64,000 nucleotides of DNA. Source: OLB6 sp964525565 (GTDB taxonomy: Bacteria > Bacteroidota > Ignavibacteria > Kapaibacteriales > Kapaibacteriaceae). The stretch is from contig CAZGHI010000011.1 of NCBI GenBank assembly GCA_964525565.1, positions 3,007 through 67,006 on the forward strand, written 5' to 3'. A program made the position numbers and the translations under genes. This document shows, piece by piece, positions 8,122 to 16,252 of this stretch. The first letter of the stretch is position 1. Every line of letters starts with the position of its first letter. The notes beneath the pieces were generated by a model, which did no database searches, was not told the origin of the DNA, and was given only the letters and a program-made list of their open reading frames with translations.

Positions 8122-9735
8122 ATGGCATGGCTATTTCTGTTTGTAACCATCAATATTATTAACACAGCCTTGGCGCAACCTTTGCACCTGGGTCTGAACT
8201 TTCCGCTCCGATCTCCTGATGTAGCAAGTATTGCCGAACACATGAATCTGTTGAACGACTGCGGAGCACAGATTTATCGTCAAATGGCATATGCCGATGT
8301 GCTGTGGAGACATGTTGAACCGACTGACGATGCATGGAACTTTTCCTATCCTGATAGTGTGTTCTTTGGATTCCCTCATCATCAGTATGTAGCGAACCTA
8401 TACTCGCTAACAATTGCAAACTCACACAATGGTAATGTTGGGTTTCAAGTTCCTTGGCGAGCGTGCTCGGATAATCCACCGTGCGGATGGGACATTCGGG
8501 TAGACAGCGCAGCAACAATTGACTATCTGTTGAAGTGCACTAGTCGTTATGCTAACCATGTTCAGTATTGGGAACTCGGTAATGAAACACAGAATGGTTC
8601 GTACCCCTTGGGCATTCCTAACGCTCCGTTCGCTGAGTTTGTTAAGCATAACTATCGCTGGATCAAGGCAGTTAACCCGCATCTGAAGGTACTGCTTCCC
8701 GGTATCGTTGGCACGTATGGATTTCCGATGCAGAATAGTTACCAGTGGCTACGAACCATGTTCTCTCGTGGCGTGGGAGACTTCATAGACGTATTCAGTA
8801 TTCACGACTACAATGCCTGGTGGACAACACCACTTCATATTGATAGTGTCCTTGCTATTCGGGATCTGTATGGACTGCACAACAAGGAAATCTGGATCAC
8901 GGAGAGCTCGGTTTCATCGTTAAATAGTTCCACGATTACGCCCTCTTATTCAAGCGAAGACGAGCAAGCAGCCGATGTATGGAGACGCGCCGTTATCGCA
9001 TGGGCGAAGGGAATTCAAACGTTTTTTTGGCATGGAGGATGGAGTGTAGGACCACCTTCAGAATGGGCGGAATTCGGACTTCTGCACCAATCCGGGAGAA
9101 AGAAAAAGGCGTTTCATTCCTTTAAACTGCTTGCAGAACACATTGCGGGGTTTAGCACTGTTGAAATTGTCCGTTTCGGATTGGTAGATGACGATAACTT
9201 ATCTGCAACTGGCGGTAACGGTGTTTGGGTGGTAAAGTTTTTCGTTAATGGGAAAGTGAAGTACGTAATGTGGAGCAGAGATAACCAGGAAGTCCAGCTT
9301 ACTCCAAGCGACCAATCGCTGTATATAGTTACGAGGGTCGTGCCAACGACGATCTCACAAAATGGAGAGCATGTTACTTTTCAACAGGATTCCATTGTAG
9401 TTGGTGCTTCTGACGGTTATACGTTTGCATTGTCGTCAATCCCTGTGCTCGTCGAAGAGCAAGCCTACTCAACGTCTTCAGTTACTCAAGTTGACAGCAA
9501 GCTCATCAACATTGCTTATAATCCATCCACTGCCTTCATTCATGCTACGAATGCATGTAATCAGCCTGTGGAATTGCAGGTGTATAGTGCGCTAGGCAAT
9601 ATGGTATTGCGTACTAATCTTATACCCATGGACCATGTGGCATTGTCCACCAGTACGCTGTCGAAAGGCGTGTACTTTTATTCGAGTTTTGCCGCAGACG
9701 GTGTTGTTCAACTTGGCAAATTGTTCATCGAATAA
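8122..9735 (+). CDS. Secreted clan-A-like glycoside hydrolase with T9SS sorting domain
   Basis: The protein has 537 residues, a signal peptide of about 18 residues ending ALAQ, then a TIM-barrel-like region. WELGNETQ (Asn154-Glu155) has the Asn-Glu acid/base form of clan GH-A enzymes, and IWITESS carries Glu261 in the position of the nucleophile. FFWHGGW lies on a later strand. The last 70 or so residues (NPSTAFIHATN, LQVYSALGN, LSKGVYFYS, GKLFIE) form a T9SS type A sorting domain, so export to the cell surface or medium is expected. I cannot assign a GH family or substrate. AAGGAG upstream supports the start. The gene stands alone between non-coding spacers. Confidence 0.7.
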   Translation: MAWLFLFVTINIINTALAQPLHLGLNFPLRSPDVASIAEHMNLLNDCGAQIYRQMAYADVLWRHVEPTDDAWNFSYPDSVFFGFPHHQYVANLYSLTIANSHNGNVGFQVPWRACSDNPPCGWDIRVDSAATIDYLLKCTSRYANHVQYWELGNETQNGSYPLGIPNAPFAEFVKHNYRWIKAVNPHLKVLLPGIVGTYGFPMQNSYQWLRTMFSRGVGDFIDVFSIHDYNAWWTTPLHIDSVLAIRDLYGLHNKEIWITESSVSSLNSSTITPSYSSEDEQAADVWRRAVIAWAKGIQTFFWHGGWSVGPPSEWAEFGLLHQSGRKKKAFHSFKLLAEHIAGFSTVEIVRFGLVDDDNLSATGGNGVWVVKFFVNGKVKYVMWSRDNQEVQLTPSDQSLYIVTRVVPTTISQNGEHVTFQQDSIVVGASDGYTFALSSIPVLVEEQAYSTSSVTQVDSKLINIAYNPSTAFIHATNACNQPVELQVYSALGNMVLRTNLIPMDHVALSTSTLSKGVYFYSSFAADGVVQLGKLFIE

Positions 9736-9950
9736 AAGCGTTACTCATCCAATGCTCTGCCTATTTTTAGCAGTATTTGCTTGAACCAGTGCTTGGCATC
9801 GTGAGCTTGAACCACACGATGAGCAATGTAACGTGAAACTGCAACCACTTAGCGTTGCAAATCAACATGGGCATAGATACCCAAATGGCGATCGCTTGTT
9901 AATACATGTGAGCTGAGCGTCCAACACGCATGTTCTTGATGCACAAATTC

Positions 9951-10337
9951 TCAGCTACGCTTCATTCTGCCCTTGCGGTGAGGTTTGCTATCAGAATGTT
10001 CTACACCGAACTCCTTCATAAGTTGTAAACCGTATGTGCGAATTGCATCAATTATGGTGATGGACCTGAGCCCCCTCTTTGTAATAGCATATTCCACTTT
10101 TGGTGGTACAACAGGGTACACTTTGCGAGATATGAAACCCTCGGTTTCCAGCTCACGAAGCTGACTTGTAAGCATTTTGTGAGTGATGTGTGGAATATCG
10201 TTCTTCAACTCACTGTAGCGCATCACTCTATCCTTGAGTCGCCAGAGTATTGGCATCTTCCATGTGCCACCAATCCTGTCCATAGCAAATTCTACAGGAT
10301 TGTAGTACAGTTTGTTGTTATACAGGAATTCAGGCAT
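9951..10337 (-). CDS. HxlR-family transcriptional regulator without the sensing cysteine
   Basis: This 128-residue winged-helix protein fits HxlR: NPVEFAMDRIGGTWKMPILW, YSELKNDIPHITHKMLTSQL, LRELETEGFISRKVYP, PPKVEYAITKRG. Many relatives (YodB, HypR, QorR) sense electrophiles or oxidants through a Cys just before PVEYAL. Here that position is Asn and the protein has no Cys at all, so a different signal or a purely ligand-based response is expected. It is divergent from the PfpI/bestrophin/TMEM175 operon, with an inverted repeat between them, and most likely regulates that operon and itself. Confidence 0.88.
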   Translation of the reverse strand: MPEFLYNNKLYYNPVEFAMDRIGGTWKMPILWRLKDRVMRYSELKNDIPHITHKMLTSQLRELETEGFISRKVYPVVPPKVEYAITKRGLRSITIIDAIRTYGLQLMKEFGVEHSDSKPHRKGRMKRS

Positions 10338-10360
10338 GGACGCAACTTAGCGTAACAAAT

Positions 10361-10380
10361 CATACTTTCCAAAAAGTATG
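10361..10380. promoter_or_regulatory. Probable HxlR operator in the divergent intergenic region
   Basis: CATACTTT, CCAA, AAAGTATG is an 8-bp perfect inverted repeat with a 4-nt centre. It starts 24 nt upstream of the hxlR-like ATG and lies about 90 nt upstream of the PfpI gene start. Its TACTT/AAGTA core resembles sites bound by HxlR/YodB-type regulators. Binding is inferred. Confidence 0.6.
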
Positions 10381-10470
10381 TATCACTCTTTATAGTTAGT
10401 ATATGTTATCGCACAGTATAACAGACGATCTTTGAAAAGAATCTATTTCTTTCAAGAGGTGAAAACAGAT

Positions 10471-11235
10471 ATGAGTACGATCACTGAACGTCAGCAGTAC
10501 ATACACCCGCACGGTGCACCAGTAAAAGGAACTATACTGATGGTTGCAAGTTCGCCAACGGTTTCTGAACAAACTGGATGGCCGATTGGTTTCTGGGCTG
10601 CAGAACTTACTCACCCCCTGCATGTTTTCCAGAATGCTGGATATGCCATTCACTTGGTATCTACTCATGGGGGAGGATTAGAAATGGACACTTTTTCTAA
10701 CCCTTTGGATCCAAGTGGATACTCTGCACATGATGTGATATCGTTGGGATATTTACAGAACGACGATTTTAAGGCGATGCTACAGAGCACGATTGCTGTG
10801 GATGAAGTGAAGCATGATTCGTATGCCGCCATTTTTCTTGTAGGTGGGCAGGGACCGATGTACACATTCCGTAACAACGAGGTATTGCAGCGTTTGTTTG
10901 CCTCGTTTTATGAGGCAGGTAAGCCGGCTGCAGCCGTTTGCCATTCTGTTACGCTTCTGCTCGAGACGCGGTTATCGAGTGGCAACTTACTTGTATCGGG
11001 AAAGACATGGACTGGCTTTGCCAATAGCGAAGAAGATTATGCCGATGCTGCAGTAGGACTGCGCATCCAGCCTTATCGTATTGAGGATGAAGCACGGAAG
11101 CTTCCGAATACAACATTTAAAGTGGCTCCTCCCTTCACCTCGTATGCTATCAAGGATGGAAACCTTATCACCGGACAGCAACAAAACTCAGGTGCTGCTG
11201 TTGCTGAGTTCGTTGTTGAGTCGCTTTCCGTTTAA
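10471..11235 (+). CDS. DJ-1/PfpI (Hsp31-like) family protein
   Basis: The 254-residue protein has the DJ-1/PfpI class I amidotransferase-like fold: GTILMVASSP, GFWAAELTHPLHVF, FLVGGQGPMY and the nucleophile elbow AAVCHS with Cys157-His158. Hsp31-type relatives act as glutathione-independent glyoxalases (methylglyoxal to lactate), protein deglycases or chaperones; which applies here is not shown. The ATG at 10471 is preferred over an upstream in-frame start at 10432 because AGAGGTG lies about 10 nt before it and conservation begins after it. It is the first gene of a five-gene operon divergent from the HxlR regulator. Confidence 0.88.
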   Translation: MSTITERQQYIHPHGAPVKGTILMVASSPTVSEQTGWPIGFWAAELTHPLHVFQNAGYAIHLVSTHGGGLEMDTFSNPLDPSGYSAHDVISLGYLQNDDFKAMLQSTIAVDEVKHDSYAAIFLVGGQGPMYTFRNNEVLQRLFASFYEAGKPAAAVCHSVTLLLETRLSSGNLLVSGKTWTGFANSEEDYADAAVGLRIQPYRIEDEARKLPNTTFKVAPPFTSYAIKDGNLITGQQQNSGAAVAEFVVESLSV

Positions 11236-11248
11236 GTACTCACCAAGC

Positions 11249-11926
11249 ATGTATCCACTACGTCGATTATTCAACATCGGACGATGTATCGTTGTTGGTG
11301 TGGTATTTACACTATGTACACAATCAGCAGATGCAAACATCCCAGTCGAGGTGTTCCTTGGCAATCACAATGCAACAATTGACATCATGTTCTTCACCTT
11401 TTTTAAAAACGACAGCGGAGAGAATACCCCTTGGTTGTTCTTTAATCGAAACCGTGCAAGCATTGATTATCGAATAGCCGACGGCACCTTTCTCCCACAA
11501 TTCGGTTTTACAGAAGCCATTTCGTACAATCATGAAGCTTTTGCAGGTTTTGCTCCGGTTGTGGTAACACAGGTGCTAAGTAGTGGTGTTTATCCTAAAG
11601 GTGGAATTCAGTATGCCAACGTTGGCAAGGAGATAATAGTATTTACATGGTTGATTACGGAGTTGCAGCAGAATCCAACAGTTGACTACTTTCTGTTGCT
11701 TCGGTATTTACCAAAACTGTCAAATTGGTTGCAAGGCTTTGTACAACTTGAGAGCATCAATGCATTCCCAACGACCTTTGGTACCAGGAGTTTCACCCAG
11801 CGTCTTCGTCTTGGTGCGTATATACGTGGCTTTCAGATTGGCTTCGGTGCAGATCTTACTAACGTAGGTCGAGAGTCTCTAACAATGAATCATAACGTTG
11901 GCGGTTTCATTCGCTACGAGTTTTAG
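11249..11926 (+). CDS. Predicted outer-membrane beta-barrel protein, function unknown
   Basis: This 225-residue protein begins with a signal peptide (hydrophobic stretch then TQSADA). The rest alternates in the manner of beta strands and ends in Phe (GGFIRYEF), typical of outer-membrane barrels. I do not recognise the family. It starts 13 nt after the PfpI-like gene and ends 1 nt before the bestrophin gene, so it is a firm member of the operon. It may supply an outer-membrane component for the two ion channels that follow, which is inference. Confidence 0.6.
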   Translation: MYPLRRLFNIGRCIVVGVVFTLCTQSADANIPVEVFLGNHNATIDIMFFTFFKNDSGENTPWLFFNRNRASIDYRIADGTFLPQFGFTEAISYNHEAFAGFAPVVVTQVLSSGVYPKGGIQYANVGKEIIVFTWLITELQQNPTVDYFLLLRYLPKLSNWLQGFVQLESINAFPTTFGTRSFTQRLRLGAYIRGFQIGFGADLTNVGRESLTMNHNVGGFIRYEF

Positions 11927-11927
11927 C

Positions 11928-12863
11928 ATGATTGTTAAGCGCAACTTTAACATCCTACGTGTAGCAGGATATGTACGGACTGAAATACTCTGGGCACTTG
12001 TTGTCTGTTGCCTTTTCTACGTACTTCATGAAAGCAGAGTTTTAGCGGTATCGCTTCCGTTTACGGTATCAGCAACATTAGGAAGTGCGCTTGCCATCTT
12101 TATCGCTTTTCGAAACAACAACGCCTATGGTCGTTGGTGGGAAGCGCGAACACTTTGGGGTGGTATCGTAAACTCCAGCAGAGTGCTGGCGCGGCTTATC
12201 ATATCATTTGCCGATAGTCATTCACACCAAAGCACCTATAACACAGAACGTAGTGAAGAGTTCAAGCGAACGATGACGTACTACGTTATCGCATGGGCAC
12301 ATGCGCTTCGCATGCACCTTCGTAATGAACATGATCTGAACATTCTACATCACCTTCTTAGCAATGAAGATGTGAAAGAAGTGATAGCATCCGAGAACAA
12401 ACCGAATGCTATTCACATGCTTATCTCCAAGCGATTGTATCGAGCAATGGCAGATGGAACGCTAGGGGGATTAGACAGCTTTCAGATTGAAGGTCAACTA
12501 CTAGCCTTGGCAAACTATCAGGGCGGTTGCGAACGGATCAAGAACACCCCGCTTTTGCGACAGTACGACTACTTTACGAGATTATTTCTCTACACATTTA
12601 TAACGCTTTTGCCGTTCTCTCTGATCTCAGAATTTGAACGATTACAAGTCGTGGAGTGGATGATTCCCATCGCCATCATTATTTCCACAGTATTTGCGAT
12701 AATCGGGAAGGTTGGCGAAGTCAACGAAGATCCGTTTGAGAATCGTATCACTGATGTTCCACTAACATCGTTATGCATAACGATCGAAAGAGAACTACGA
12801 GATATGCTTGGTGAACGAGATCTTCCATCAAAACCTGAACCTGTTAACGGATACATATACTAG
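11928..12863 (+). CDS. Bestrophin-family (YneE-like) ion channel
   Basis: The 311-residue protein matches bacterial bestrophins: an N-terminal basic segment, a first membrane helix (LWALVVCCLFYVL), then SATLGSALAIFIAFRNNNAYGRWWEARTLWGG, the diagnostic signature, and a second hydrophobic pair near residues 220-265. The family forms pentameric channels in the inner membrane; animal members carry chloride and some bacterial ones carry cations. ATG 11928 lies 1 nt past the previous stop. The stop TAG shares its last base with the GTG of the next gene. Confidence 0.88.
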   Translation: MIVKRNFNILRVAGYVRTEILWALVVCCLFYVLHESRVLAVSLPFTVSATLGSALAIFIAFRNNNAYGRWWEARTLWGGIVNSSRVLARLIISFADSHSHQSTYNTERSEEFKRTMTYYVIAWAHALRMHLRNEHDLNILHHLLSNEDVKEVIASENKPNAIHMLISKRLYRAMADGTLGGLDSFQIEGQLLALANYQGGCERIKNTPLLRQYDYFTRLFLYTFITLLPFSLISEFERLQVVEWMIPIAIIISTVFAIIGKVGEVNEDPFENRITDVPLTSLCITIERELRDMLGERDLPSKPEPVNGYIY

Positions 12864-13471
12864 TGAATCTCCAGGTGAAGATTTCGAAAAGTCGTGTTGA
12901 AGCATTCAGCGATGGCGTAATTGCCATTCTAATAACTGTAATGGTGTTCGATTTAAAAGTAACCTCCTTAGCAGGAGGGATTGTAGTAACGGAACTGAAT
13001 GGACTGCTCCCTCGACTCGCATGGTACACAGTGAGTTTTCTCATGCTTGCGATAATGTGGGTTAATCATCATCAGTTATTCCAACAGATAAAGCATGCCG
13101 ACGGTTGTTTGCTATGGCTTAACGTTCATCTTCTGTTTTGGATGAGTCTGATTCCCGTTGCCACGAACATGATTGGAGCATACACAACTGATTGGATTGC
13201 AACTACCGCATACAGCCTCATCTTTTTCATGTGTGTCGTTGCATTTGCATTGCTCCGGATGCATGTCCTTCGGAACAGCGTTCTCCGGAGCGCTGCGTAT
13301 CATGGTCATCGTCTTGTCTTGAAGAAAAATGGACTGGCAATGGCTTTGTATGCGATATCCGCATGCATCGGACCCGTAAGTATATACGTATCGTATTGTA
13401 TTCTGCTCATAGTACCTGCCATGTATTTTATACCTGAACGGATTCATCACCAAACAACAGCGGAAAAGTGA
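12863..13471 (+). CDS. TMEM175-family (DUF1211) potassium channel
   Basis: The 202-residue protein has the TMEM175 hallmark RVEAFSDGVIAILITVMV (Arg11, Phe15-Ser-Asp-Gly18) in its first helix and about six membrane helices in all. Bacterial relatives are tetrameric K+ channels gated by a hydrophobic layer. The GTG at 12863 overlaps the bestrophin stop by one base, and the stop overlaps the next start by GTGA (13468-13471), so translation is likely coupled on both sides. Two unrelated ion channels side by side in one operon is unusual. Confidence 0.88.
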   Translation: MNLQVKISKSRVEAFSDGVIAILITVMVFDLKVTSLAGGIVVTELNGLLPRLAWYTVSFLMLAIMWVNHHQLFQQIKHADGCLLWLNVHLLFWMSLIPVATNMIGAYTTDWIATTAYSLIFFMCVVAFALLRMHVLRNSVLRSAAYHGHRLVLKKNGLAMALYAISACIGPVSIYVSYCILLIVPAMYFIPERIHHQTTAEK

Positions 13472-14085
13472 ACATTGCAATAATTGGGACTGGAAATGTA
13501 GGTGGTGCGCTTGCCACCGTATGGGCACAGCACGGGCATATGATCAGACTTGGCGTTCGTGATGTGGAATCGTTCAAAGGACAACGTCTTTTATTGAATT
13601 CAAATACATCAGCAATGCCCATAACCGTAGCCGTGGAGGAAAGCCAGGTGGTTGTTATTGCTACACCGGCACCCTCTGCAATAGCTGTTGCTCAAAGTCT
13701 TGGCGACACAACGAATAAGGTAATCATTGATACAATGAACATTGTGCAAGGGCGCGGCCCGCAAGGATACTCGAACACTACTGCAGCTATTCTAGATCAT
13801 ACGCAGTCACGCGATGTGGTGAAGTGTTTTAATACGACAGGATTCAATAACATAGAACATCCTGTGTATGGAGCAACTTCCTTAGACATGTTTGTTGCAG
13901 GGAATAGTGTGCGAGGAAAGGAAATAGCAAAACAGCTTTCTCTGGATGCCGGATTTGAGCACTGTTACGATGTCGGAGGCAATGACAAGTTTGAATTGAT
14001 GGAACAGTTTGCCACGTTCTGGATCAATTTGGCCATGTCACAGGGGTTAGGGCGCGACATAGGCTTCAAGCTATTGAGACGATAA
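13468..14085 (+). CDS. NADPH-dependent F420 reductase-like oxidoreductase
   Basis: This 205-residue protein has a Rossmann fold with IAIIGTGNVGGAL at the N-terminus, followed by VVVIATPAPS and KCFNTTGFNN, as in the NADP oxidoreductase/F420-dependent family. No F420 synthesis gene is in the window, and many family members use other acceptors, so the substrate is unknown. GTG 13468 overlaps the channel gene stop. It is the last gene of the HxlR-controlled operon; a weak inverted repeat (CACATTCA 14094-14101, TGAATGTG 14124-14131) follows but has no T tract. Confidence 0.82.
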   Translation: MNIAIIGTGNVGGALATVWAQHGHMIRLGVRDVESFKGQRLLLNSNTSAMPITVAVEESQVVVIATPAPSAIAVAQSLGDTTNKVIIDTMNIVQGRGPQGYSNTTAAILDHTQSRDVVKCFNTTGFNNIEHPVYGATSLDMFVAGNSVRGKEIAKQLSLDAGFEHCYDVGGNDKFELMEQFATFWINLAMSQGLGRDIGFKLLRR

Positions 14086-15117
14086 CATAGTTGCACATTC
14101 ACGTATTGCCTAGCATAGATTCATGAATGTGTATTGAGGTGAACTCAGCGAAAGGGTTCGATTGCAACTCGCTTGCCTGCAGGGCACAACGTGGATGCTT
14201 TTGGATTCTGAACACCTCAGTGCAATGCTGTGCACGGGCAGTAAAATGCGCATGTAGTAACGGCTGTTCAGCCATCGCAGAACGATAACCGCTATATCTT
14301 CAGCAACAAAACACCTCTATCTAATCGGAATTAATCCAATAAAGATGAATAGATACATGTTTCGAAAGAGAATCGCAGTATTCATCATACAGATGCGTCA
14401 ACAGTTACAAGCACTGGCGTCCAGTTTAACGTTGTTTCGGTATAGAATTCAATGGCGAATTTGGGTGTAGATGTATGTAGTAGGCCCATTTGCAATACAG
14501 TCAACGCTCATCAGTAGTAGCAGTACACTTGTTCAATATGTCCGGATGACGAATCGACACGAACAAAGTACCGACTGTGCAAACTCAGATAGACGTACTG
14601 CTAATACTGTGAATATCATTGCGTCGGCAATTGAAATGTACTGACAATGAAGGGTAGTATTAAAAACGTCTTAACAAAAAGAACGGTACAAGAATTAGAC
14701 CTGGGCTTTTTGTAATTCAACACAGAAGCAACGCACGTTTGTGACACCATGTTGTCATGCTTCCTACAGGAACGTGACAACCGAAGAAACGTTAATGTGC
14801 ATAATCGCTGGGATTGCTACTACTGAAGTACCAATCTGCGAGTATCATCAATCGACATAGCCCTTAGCACCAGCAGAGTTTACCAGGACGCTTAAGCAAC
14901 ATGGAAGCAATAGTCAGCAATGCAGCAACCGGAATGTTAGAGCATCAGATAATCGCAACACCCAATCAACAGAAACAGGTGTTGATGAAAGTTGAGTATC
15001 CAGACTTTAGAAGAATCACATCATACGAGTAATAGACACCGCTTAATCTGAATGCTCGTTCTTACGCATAGTCCGTTTCATGCACGGTGCTGTCGGTAGG
15101 GGACTGCGTCGATAGAT

Positions 15118-15149
15118 TGTGGATAATTACGTGGAAAATCTGTGGAAAA
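15118..15149 (-). promoter_or_regulatory. DnaA-box-like array, three sites
   Basis: TGTGGATAA (15118-15126) is the exact complement of the consensus DnaA box TTATCCACA. CGTGGAAAA (15130-15138) and TGTGGAAAA (15141-15149) follow in the same orientation at 12- and 11-nt spacing. The phased repetition suggests cooperative DnaA binding. Confidence 0.55.
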
Positions 15150-15156
15150 CTCGTTA

Positions 15157-15184
15157 GTGCCGGGATCATATTATCTCCCGGCAC
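15157..15184. repeat. Stem-loop beside the DnaA-box-like array
   Basis: GTGCCGGGA (15157-15165) and TCCCGGCAC (15176-15184) form a perfect 9-bp stem around an A+T-rich 10-nt loop. There is no T tract, so a terminator is unlikely; it may be part of an origin or a regulatory site. Confidence 0.55.
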
Positions 15185-15215
15185 AATGAACAAAAATTCA
15201 TCTCTACCCTCGTCC

Positions 15216-15223
15216 TATCTTTG
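15216..15223 (+). promoter_or_regulatory. TAnnTTTG promoter element of the tdh operon
   Basis: TATCTTTG ends 6 nt before ATG 15230. No Shine-Dalgarno sequence lies between, which implies a leaderless mRNA. Confidence 0.5.
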
Positions 15224-15229
15224 CACCTC

Positions 15230-16231
15230 ATGAAAACCATCCTCGTCACCGGTGCCGGTGGAGAAATCGGCCATGCTCTCCTCGAAGACTTTCATCGTTC
15301 AGGTAACTATCATGTGGTTGCTCTTGATCTGCACCCTCTTTCCAATGAACGGGCGGCTCTCGTGCATACGGCACTTCAGGGCGACATTGCCGATTCTGCC
15401 GTAATTAGCACACTCGAAGAATACCCCTTCGACGAGATATACCATCTGGCAGCGCTGCTCTCTACAAGTGCAGAACGCAACCCGGACCTGGCGCACCGAG
15501 TGAATGTGAATGGTACAATGGGACTGCTTTCCATGGCACGCCGCATTGGTGAACGGCAGCATAAGCGCGTTACGTTTCTTTTCCCCAGCACAATCGCCGT
15601 TTATGGATTGCCTTCAGTAACAGCAAAAGAGTTGGCTGGAGCCGTTACTGAAGATCAGTTTCTCACTCCAACGACTATGTATGGCATCAATAAGCTTTAC
15701 TGTGAGCAGCTCGGCGTGTACATGAGCGATCGTTTTGGTCAGCTCCTCGAAAAGCGTAGCCAGTACGGAGTTGATTTTCGAGCATTGCGTTATCCGGGTT
15801 TGATCTCGGCCACTACCGTTCCCAGTGGTGGAACCAGCGACTATGCGCCAGAGATGATTCATGCCGCTGCTCAGAATAAACCGTATTCGTGTTTTGTCAG
15901 ACCGGACACACGNNNNNNNNNNNNNNNGGATGCAGTAAAGGCAATTCGAATGCTTGCCCAAGCCCCTTTACAGAATCTTACTAAACGCGTTTACAATGTA
16001 GGTGCATTTGCGCCATCTGCCAAAGAGATCGAACGCCTTGTATCGGATGCCTTTCCGACAGCATCGGTAACATACCATCCACACCCGGTCCGTCAGGCCA
16101 TTGTAGATTCATGGTGTGCAGATGTTAACGACTCTGCTGCTCGTGCCGATTGGAATTGGCAACCTGATTACGATCTTTCTCGCGCATTTACCGAATACCT
16201 CGTTCCAACAATTGCAAGCGTGTACGCATAA
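15230..16231 (+). CDS. tdh: NAD-dependent L-threonine 3-dehydrogenase, epimerase-like type
   Basis: The 333-residue protein is an extended short-chain dehydrogenase with TGAGGEIG (residues 7-14) for NAD, Ser120/Thr121, and the catalytic pair Tyr151/Lys155 (YGINK). The segment RYPGLISATT, then GGTSDYAPEMIHAA and FVRPDT, is typical of UDP-glucose-epimerase-like threonine dehydrogenases, which oxidise threonine to 2-amino-3-oxobutyrate. A 15-nt run of N (15913-15927) replaces five codons in frame, just where LPMMYMP-like residues are expected. ATG 15230 is preferred over TTG 15221, which lies inside the promoter element. The yyaL-like gene follows directly. Confidence 0.85.
   Translation: MKTILVTGAGGEIGHALLEDFHRSGNYHVVALDLHPLSNERAALVHTALQGDIADSAVISTLEEYPFDEIYHLAALLSTSAERNPDLAHRVNVNGTMGLLSMARRIGERQHKRVTFLFPSTIAVYGLPSVTAKELAGAVTEDQFLTPTTMYGINKLYCEQLGVYMSDRFGQLLEKRSQYGVDFRALRYPGLISATTVPSGGTSDYAPEMIHAAAQNKPYSCFVRPDTXXXXXXDAVKAIRMLAQAPLQNLTKRVYNVGAFAPSAKEIERLVSDAFPTASVTYHPHPVRQAIVDSWCADVNDSAARADWNWQPDYDLSRAFTEYLVPTIASVYA
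15913..15927. other. Assembly gap (15 N) inside the threonine dehydrogenase gene
   Basis: Fifteen N replace five codons; the reading frame continues correctly on both sides. Confidence 0.99.
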
Positions 16232-16252
16232 GTGTCACACTCGTCCGATACC

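Larger units (their letters stand above)
14086..15220. other. 1.1-kb non-coding region with DnaA-box-like sites at its right end
   Basis: I find no open frame over 60 codons and no family match. Most of it reads as featureless DNA apart from the weak inverted repeat near 14094-14131. The last 120 nt hold three DnaA-box-like sites, a stem-loop and the promoter element of the next gene. It could be a replication origin, or decayed accessory DNA with a regulatory edge. Confidence 0.5.

Noticed and set aside
9736..9950. Possible gene remnant between the glycoside hydrolase and HxlR genes
   Set aside because: The minus strand has a short open stretch (HLGIYAHVDLQ, then VVAVSRYIAHRVVQ) broken by a stop, but I cannot tie it to any family.
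12863..14085. Toxin-antitoxin or phage-defence role for the two small coupled genes
   Set aside because: Their sequences clearly belong to TMEM175 channels and F420-reductase-like enzymes, and no defence domain is present.
14148..14180. A GGGTTCGATT stretch that recalls a tRNA T-arm
   Set aside because: The loop is not followed by the required C61 and matching stem, and no acceptor or anticodon arm is found upstream.
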